A stretch of DNA of 64,000 nt from Jannaschia pohangensis. Lineage in GTDB: Bacteria; Pseudomonadota; Alphaproteobacteria; Rhodobacterales; Rhodobacteraceae. The stretch covers positions 496,001 through 560,000 of the forward strand of contig NZ_FORA01000001.1 in NCBI RefSeq assembly GCF_900113875.1, read 5' to 3'. The first letter of the stretch is position 1. Every line of letters starts with the position of its first letter. Position numbers and translations under genes: made by a program. Under the pieces are notes generated by a model. That model saw only the letters and a list, made by a program, of their open reading frames with translations, was not told where the DNA came from and ran no database searches. Shown here piece after piece: positions 60,236-64,000 of this stretch.

Positions 60236-61270
60236 ATGGGTCGCTGGATTGCCTTGCTCCTCCTTTGGCTCGCCGCCCCGGCCATTGCCCAGATGCCGAC
60301 CTGCGGCACCGGCCCCCTGCCCTGCGAAGTCACCTGGGTCGAGAATGGATCGCTGACCACCATCCGCCTGAAACTCCATACCGAGGACTTCGTCAGCGAC
60401 TATGCCGGGGTCGCGGGCGGCATCGACACCTTCCTCACCTCCGACATCGACCCGACCCTGCGGGACTTCGACCAGGACGGTCGCATCGACGTGGGGCTTT
60501 TCGAACCGGTCGGCATGGTGAACGGCGACCTCTACCTGTTTCGCCGCACCGACAATGGATTCGAGCCTTGGGGCGTGCTGAACGGTGATTTGTTCACTGC
60601 GGATAAAACCGGCGTGCTGGTGACCAATGGACGGTCGAGTTGCTGCGAACGCGGCCTGACATTCCATGCGGTGACGCCGAGCGGTACCGCCCTCCTCTTC
60701 GGGCTTCGCGTGCGCCCCGAAGCGCTGAGCGAGTCGGTCCCGCAATGCGAAGTGGTGACAGATGGGTCCGAGGAAGCCATTCGCCGCGACCATGGCGCGA
60801 TGATTGCCGATTATTGCCGCCTTTACGAAGAGGACGACGTCCTCGACGACCGTACAGTCGCCAACCTTCGCATCACCACGGCCACGCGGGTCGACGCGAC
60901 CACGGTCTTTGCCTGCATCTTGGACAACGGCAAGCGGATCCGGCTGAGCGAGGCCGGGGGCGTGCTGACCTACAGCTACGGGGCCGAGGCCGATCAACCC
61001 GAGCTGTCCTTCGACGTCCCCGTCGAGGCGGCGCGGATCGTCTGGGAAGACGGCTCCGGCGCGTCGCAATTCTCCCATGTGGAGCTGCCGCGCGGCGGCT
61101 ATCGCTACCGTCTGGAACATGGCCACCAATTGTCGGGGACGGCGGGCAGTCCGGTGTCGGACATCTATGCGAACCTGAGCGTGACGGCCCCCGACGGCGC
61201 CCTTGTCTTCGACCGCTATTGCGACCCCCGTACGCTCTTTGGGGCAATCGACCGGATGGGCAACCGCTGA
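60236..61270 (+). CDS. Exported protein of unknown function
   Basis: A 344-residue exported protein whose ATG lies one base after the holB stop. A signal peptide runs to AAPAIAQMP. The mature part has CGTGPLPCEVTW, and DIDPTLRDFDQDGRIDVGLF resembles an EF-hand/FG-GAP-like loop with spaced Asp. NGRSSCCERGLTFHAV and a CACIL-like VFACILDNGKRI follow. I recognise no family. It is inserted between holB and tatD, and looks like a lineage-specific addition to that conserved run. Calcium binding by the D-rich loop is a guess. Confidence 0.65.
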   Translation: MGRWIALLLLWLAAPAIAQMPTCGTGPLPCEVTWVENGSLTTIRLKLHTEDFVSDYAGVAGGIDTFLTSDIDPTLRDFDQDGRIDVGLFEPVGMVNGDLYLFRRTDNGFEPWGVLNGDLFTADKTGVLVTNGRSSCCERGLTFHAVTPSGTALLFGLRVRPEALSESVPQCEVVTDGSEEAIRRDHGAMIADYCRLYEEDDVLDDRTVANLRITTATRVDATTVFACILDNGKRIRLSEAGGVLTYSYGAEADQPELSFDVPVEAARIVWEDGSGASQFSHVELPRGGYRYRLEHGHQLSGTAGSPVSDIYANLSVTAPDGALVFDRYCDPRTLFGAIDRMGNR

Positions 61271-61310
61271 CCCCTTGCCCCGACCGGAACCTGCGCCTAG
61301 GTCCGGCCCC

Positions 61311-62099
61311 ATGACAGAACCCCGCATCACCGACAGCCATTGCCACCTCGACTTTCCGCAATTCGAGGGGGAGCTTCCCGATCTTCTGACCCGCGCGACC
61401 GAGGCGGGCGTGCACCGAATGGTCACCATCTGCACCAAGCTGCGACAGGCCCCCACCGTGCGCGCCCTGGCCGAAGCCAACGCCCCCGTCTTCTGGGCGG
61501 CAGGCACCCATCCGATGTCGGTTGCCGATGAACCCATGACCACCGTAGACGAACTTGTGACGCTGGCCGCGCATCCCAAGATGGTGGGCATCGGCGAGAC
61601 GGGCCTCGATTATCACTACACCGCCGAAAGCATGGCCGTGCAGCAGGAGAGCCTGCGCCTGCATATCGAGGCCGCGCGCCAAACCCGCCTGCCCCTCATC
61701 ATCCATGCGCGCGATGCCGACGACGACATGGCCCGCATCCTGACCCAGGAGCATCGCGCGGGCGCCTATACCTGCGTCATGCATTGCTTCAGCAGCGGGG
61801 CCGCATTGGCGCAGGCGGCGCTGGACCTGGGGTTCTATCTGTCGATGTCGGGCATCGCGACCTTCCCCAAGTCGCAGGAGGTGCGCGACATCTTTGCCGC
61901 CGCCCCGCTCGACCGCATCCTCGTGGAAACCGACAGCCCCTATCTCGCGCCCAAACCGCACCGGGGCAAAACGAACGAACCCGCCTTCGTGAACCACACC
62001 GCGCGCGTCGGCGCGGAGGTCTTCGGCATGGACTACGCCGATTTCGCCGCCGCGACCGAGGCAAATTTCGAACGGCTTTTCTGGAAGACCGTCGCCTGA
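61311..62099 (+). CDS. TatD family metal-dependent hydrolase
   Basis: A 262-residue TIM-barrel hydrolase of the amidohydrolase superfamily. Metal-binding residues are visible in SHCHLDFPQ (HxH), the Glu in GIGETGLDYHY, and HARDADDDM. CMHCFSS and the Asp in VETDSPYLAPKPHRGK follow. TatD enzymes act as 3'-5' exonucleases or DNases on damaged DNA. The start is the ATG at 61311; an in-frame upstream extension from 61203 has no family content. It belongs to the tmk-holB-tatD housekeeping run. Confidence 0.94.
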   Translation: MTEPRITDSHCHLDFPQFEGELPDLLTRATEAGVHRMVTICTKLRQAPTVRALAEANAPVFWAAGTHPMSVADEPMTTVDELVTLAAHPKMVGIGETGLDYHYTAESMAVQQESLRLHIEAARQTRLPLIIHARDADDDMARILTQEHRAGAYTCVMHCFSSGAALAQAALDLGFYLSMSGIATFPKSQEVRDIFAAAPLDRILVETDSPYLAPKPHRGKTNEPAFVNHTARVGAEVFGMDYADFAAATEANFERLFWKTVA

Positions 62100-62101
62100 A
62101 G

Positions 62102-62815
62102 TCAGCGGATGCTGTCGCGCGGGAAACTGCGCCCCTCGCGCGCTTCCATCTGGGCGATGCAGGTGCGCAGGCTGCGGTCCGGGCGCTTGCCGGTGCTGTC
62201 TTCGCTGACCTCGAGCGAGACGATGCGGTCCAGCCGGAACATCCGGAAATCCTCGCGCAGGCGACACCAGGCCACCAGCGTCCAGGTCTGACCCCAGAAC
62301 CACTGGCCCAATGGCTCCACCAGCCGGGTGCTCGGTGTGCCGCCCGCGTCCTGATAGACCAGTGTCACCATTACCGCATCGCGAATGGCCGCATCCAGAA
62401 CGTCGATCCGGCCCCGCGCTTCGGTCGCGAGATCCTGCGGTATGGCACCCAGTCGATCCAGCGCCTCCTGCACCACATGGGGGCGCGGCAGGACGGCTTC
62501 GATCTTGGTGAGCGCCTCGCGCGCGTTCTGCGCCATCCGTTCACCGCCCCAGGCCGCGACCAGCCGCGCGCCAAGGGCCAGCGCCGTGCTTTCGGCCTCC
62601 GAGAACATGAGCGGCGGCAAATCATAGCCGTCGCGCATGAGGTACCCGACCCCGGCCGCACCTTCGATCGGCACGCCCGAGGCCATGAGGTCCGCGATGT
62701 CGCGGTAGACGGTGCGCTCGGACACCTCCATCGCCTCGGCCAGCCGCGCCGCCGTCCAGAGCTTGCCATCCCGGAGGGTCTGGACAAGTCGGAACAGACG
62801 GTCGGCGCGGCGCAT
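62102..62815 (-). CDS. YafY-type HTH and WYL domain transcriptional regulator
   Basis: A 237-residue regulator. The N-terminal winged helix has RLFRLVQTLRDGKLWTAARLAEA and VSERTVYRDIADLMASGVPIE. The WYL region near residues 135-215 has VMVTLVYQDAGGTPSTR and WTLVAWCRLREDFRMFRLDRI. WYL proteins bind nucleic-acid or other ligands and act on DNA-damage or metabolic genes. It follows the VOC gene by 3 bases on the same strand, and the perfect palindrome before that gene is its probable operator. Confidence 0.9.
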   Translation of the reverse strand: MRRADRLFRLVQTLRDGKLWTAARLAEAMEVSERTVYRDIADLMASGVPIEGAAGVGYLMRDGYDLPPLMFSEAESTALALGARLVAAWGGERMAQNAREALTKIEAVLPRPHVVQEALDRLGAIPQDLATEARGRIDVLDAAIRDAVMVTLVYQDAGGTPSTRLVEPLGQWFWGQTWTLVAWCRLREDFRMFRLDRIVSLEVSEDSTGKRPDRSLRTCIAQMEAREGRSFPRDSIR

Positions 62816-62818
62816 CGC

Positions 62819-63190
62819 TCAGGCCTGCGCGAAAAGGCTGATGCGGTTGCCGTCGGGGTCGATGACATAGAAGAATTCGCCCGCCGGGATCTTGATCGCC
62901 TCGCTGATCACCTGGCCCCCCGCCTTCGTGACCCGCGCCATCGCGGCGGGCAGATCGTCCTTCACCATCAGGCTCACCGCCGGGCCGCGTCCGTCTCCGG
63001 CGGTCGGCCCCTCGTAGATGTGGCCCGACACGGCGACGTCGCTGTCATAGGGGAAGACGGCGGTTTCCATCGGGCCCATCTGCTCGGTCAACATCTCGAC
63101 CTGCAGGATTGCCTCATAGAAGGCGCGGCCCTTGGCGAGGTTGCTGACGGGGATTTCGGCCCAAACAACGGCGTTCACGTTCTTGGTCAT
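62819..63190 (-). CDS. VOC family protein (glyoxalase/dioxygenase fold)
   Basis: A 123-residue vicinal-oxygen-chelate protein. VVWAEIPVSNLAKGRAFYEAIL is the first beta-alpha unit, and GEFFYVIDPDGNRISLF is the second. It may bind a metal and act as an isomerase, a fosfomycin/bleomycin-type resistance protein, or a simple binding protein. Its residues do not decide. It is the first gene of a VOC-WYL pair, controlled in all likelihood by the palindrome 62 bases upstream of its start. Confidence 0.87.
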   Translation of the reverse strand: MTKNVNAVVWAEIPVSNLAKGRAFYEAILQVEMLTEQMGPMETAVFPYDSDVAVSGHIYEGPTAGDGRGPAVSLMVKDDLPAAMARVTKAGGQVISEAIKIPAGEFFYVIDPDGNRISLFAQA

Positions 63191-63252
63191 GGTTCAGTTC
63201 CTTGTCTGTTTCTGCCCCGGTTGTCGGGGCGACAAGGACTGTCTCGCACAGC

Positions 63253-63278
63253 CCTCCTGACAGCATACTGTCAGGAGG
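63253..63278. promoter_or_regulatory. Perfect palindrome, likely WYL-regulator operator
   Basis: CCTCCTGACAG-CATA-CTGTCAGGAGG has 11-base perfect arms around a 4-base centre. It lies upstream of the VOC-WYL pair and 4 bases after the ureG stop. There is no T-run on either side, so a terminator is less likely than an operator for the regulator encoded by the second gene. Binding is inferred. Confidence 0.62.
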
Positions 63279-63281
63279 ATG

Positions 63282-63914
63282 TCAGGGTTGGTCGCTTTTC
63301 TCCAGCCCGCCTTCGCGGCGGATGAAATCGACGATCTCCGCCACTCCGGTCCCGTGCCGCAGGGCCGCCATGACGAAGGGCCGCGCGCCCCGCGCGACGG
63401 CCAGATCGCCGCGCGCCATGCCCAGATCGACGCCGACATGGGGGGCAAGGTCGGTCTTGTTCAGGATCAGAAGGTCCGACCGCGTCACCCCCGGCCCGCG
63501 CTTGCGCGGTATGTCCTGCCCGGCGGCGGTGTCGATCACATAGAGCGTCAGGTCCGCTAGTTCCGGGCTGAAGGTCGCGGCCAGATTGTCGCCCCCACTC
63601 TCGATCAGGATCACGTCCAGATCGGGGTGCGCGGCGTTCAGGTCGGCAATGGCGGCCAGGTTGATCGACGCATCCTCGCGGATCGCGGTATGCGGACAGC
63701 CCCCCGTCTCGACCCCGCGGATCCGATCCAGCGGCAGGACCTGCGCCCGCATCAGGAACTCCGCATCCTCGCGCGTGTAGATGTCGTTGGTGATGACCGC
63801 GACCGACAAGTCACGGGACAATTCGCGCGCCAGATGTTCCGTCAACGTCGTCTTGCCCGCGCCCACCGGACCACCGATCCCGACGCGCAAGGGGCCGTTA
63901 GGACTGTGCGCCAT
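63282..63914 (-). CDS. ureG: Urease accessory GTPase, UreG
   Basis: A 210-residue SIMIBI-class GTPase that drives nickel delivery into urease with UreDF and UreE. The P-loop [15 protein letters not shown] is near residue 15, the metal-binding CPH is in [11 protein letters not shown] near residue 70, and [17 protein letters not shown] and [11 protein letters not shown] follow. The ATG at 63914 has AAGGGG six bases upstream, so I prefer it over an ATG five codons further up. It overlaps the end of the preceding gene by 17 bases, so it is co-translated. The structural urease genes should lie beyond the window edge, unless this is an isolated copy. Confidence 0.95.
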   Translation of the reverse strand: MAHSPNGPLRVGIGGPVGAGKTTLTEHLARELSRDLSVAVITNDIYTREDAEFLMRAQVLPLDRIRGVETGGCPHTAIREDASINLAAIADLNAAHPDLDVILIESGGDNLAATFSPELADLTLYVIDTAAGQDIPRKRGPGVTRSDLLILNKTDLAPHVGVDLGMARGDLAVARGARPFVMAALRHGTGVAEIVDFIRREGGLEKSDQP

Positions 63915-64000
63915 TGTCTTCCCCTTCAAACACTTCCAGCGCGGCGTTCAGCGCATTGATCGCCGCCGGAAACCCGCCATAGAGCGACATCTGCCAGATC
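63898..64000 (-). CDS. C-terminal end of a carboxymuconolactone decarboxylase-like protein
   Basis: Only the last 33 codons lie in the window, ending at the TAA at 63898-63900. [20 protein letters not shown] matches the C-terminal signature of the CMD/AhpD-like family (YxGxPAAxNA). These small alpha-helical proteins include gamma-carboxymuconolactone decarboxylase and alkylhydroperoxidase-like peroxiredoxins. It overlaps ureG by 17 bases, an odd companion for a urease accessory gene. Identification rests on a short segment, so confidence is moderate. Confidence 0.6.
   Translation of the reverse strand, partial: IWQMSLYGGFPAAINALNAALEVFEGEDNGAQS

Overview
The window is about 65% G+C, densely packed, with many 4-base ATGA or GTGA start/stop overlaps. 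It looks like chromosomal DNA of a Rhodobacteraceae (Roseobacter-lineage) alphaproteobacterium. The evidence is a permuted two-piece tmRNA gene, an alphaproteobacterial-type SspB, the DMSP pair dmdA-acuI, a trgAB/cysK tellurite locus of the kind known from Rhodobacter, and lineage-typical small proteins (DUF2783, DUF4169). I see no prophage, transposase, CRISPR array or replication origin.

Layout. 1-5.3 kb: a truncated OpgC-like membrane protein, a TTC38-like TPR protein, an overlapping CoA-transferase/ThDP-enzyme pair, a DUF302 protein and tRNA-Ser(GGA). 5.6-11.7 kb: a tight six-gene minus-strand operon (hmgA, fumarylacetoacetase, MBL-fold protein, DinB-family protein, FAD monooxygenase, DUF2783) with a divergent MarR regulator and a palindromic operator candidate; this is a homogentisate catabolic unit. 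11.7-15.4 kb: a GntR-TRAP transporter cluster. 15.5-23.9 kb: a stress block read leftward from photolyase through CFA synthase, trgA, trgB, cysK and an MscS channel to alaX. 24.0-26.1 kb: dmdA-acuI. 26.1-29.5 kb: a DUF2182-DUF1326 pair, divergent from a GntR regulator across two tandem TGTCAGACA palindromes, then an orphan PotD-like binding protein.

29.5-34.7 kb: DUF2167 protein, ssrA, a merF plus GDCCVxC pair, sspB, a methyltransferase, fumC and two small proteins, then a decayed small gene. 34.9-43.1 kb: aroK-aroB, divergent from a small membrane protein/505-aa exported protein/xerD operon, then ytoQ (behind a GC hairpin repeat), a CorC-type transporter and small exported or membrane proteins. 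43.1-46.4 kb: a DUF2235 hydrolase and an orphan molybdenum hydroxylase large subunit. 46.6-52.1 kb: valS, which carries a strikingly AT-rich internal patch, a glycosyltransferase-like gene, a gluzincin and an ArsR-SRPBCC regulator. 52.3-54.5 kb: clpP and clpX. 54.6-64 kb: a photolyase-like protein with reversed domain order, a SPOR lipoprotein, a D,D-carboxypeptidase, a tmk-holB-tatD run, a WYL regulator with a VOC protein behind a perfect palindrome, ureG and the end of a carboxymuconolactone decarboxylase-like gene.

Functional links: ssrA, sspB, clpP and clpX together make up trans-translation tagging and ClpXP degradation of tagged proteins. The hmg operon lacks a recognisable glutathione S-transferase-type maleylacetoacetate isomerase, and its DinB-family gene is a candidate replacement. 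The trg/cysK/photolyase block, merF and the metal-binding DUF pair suggest metal and oxidative stress handling in a marine or photic habitat.
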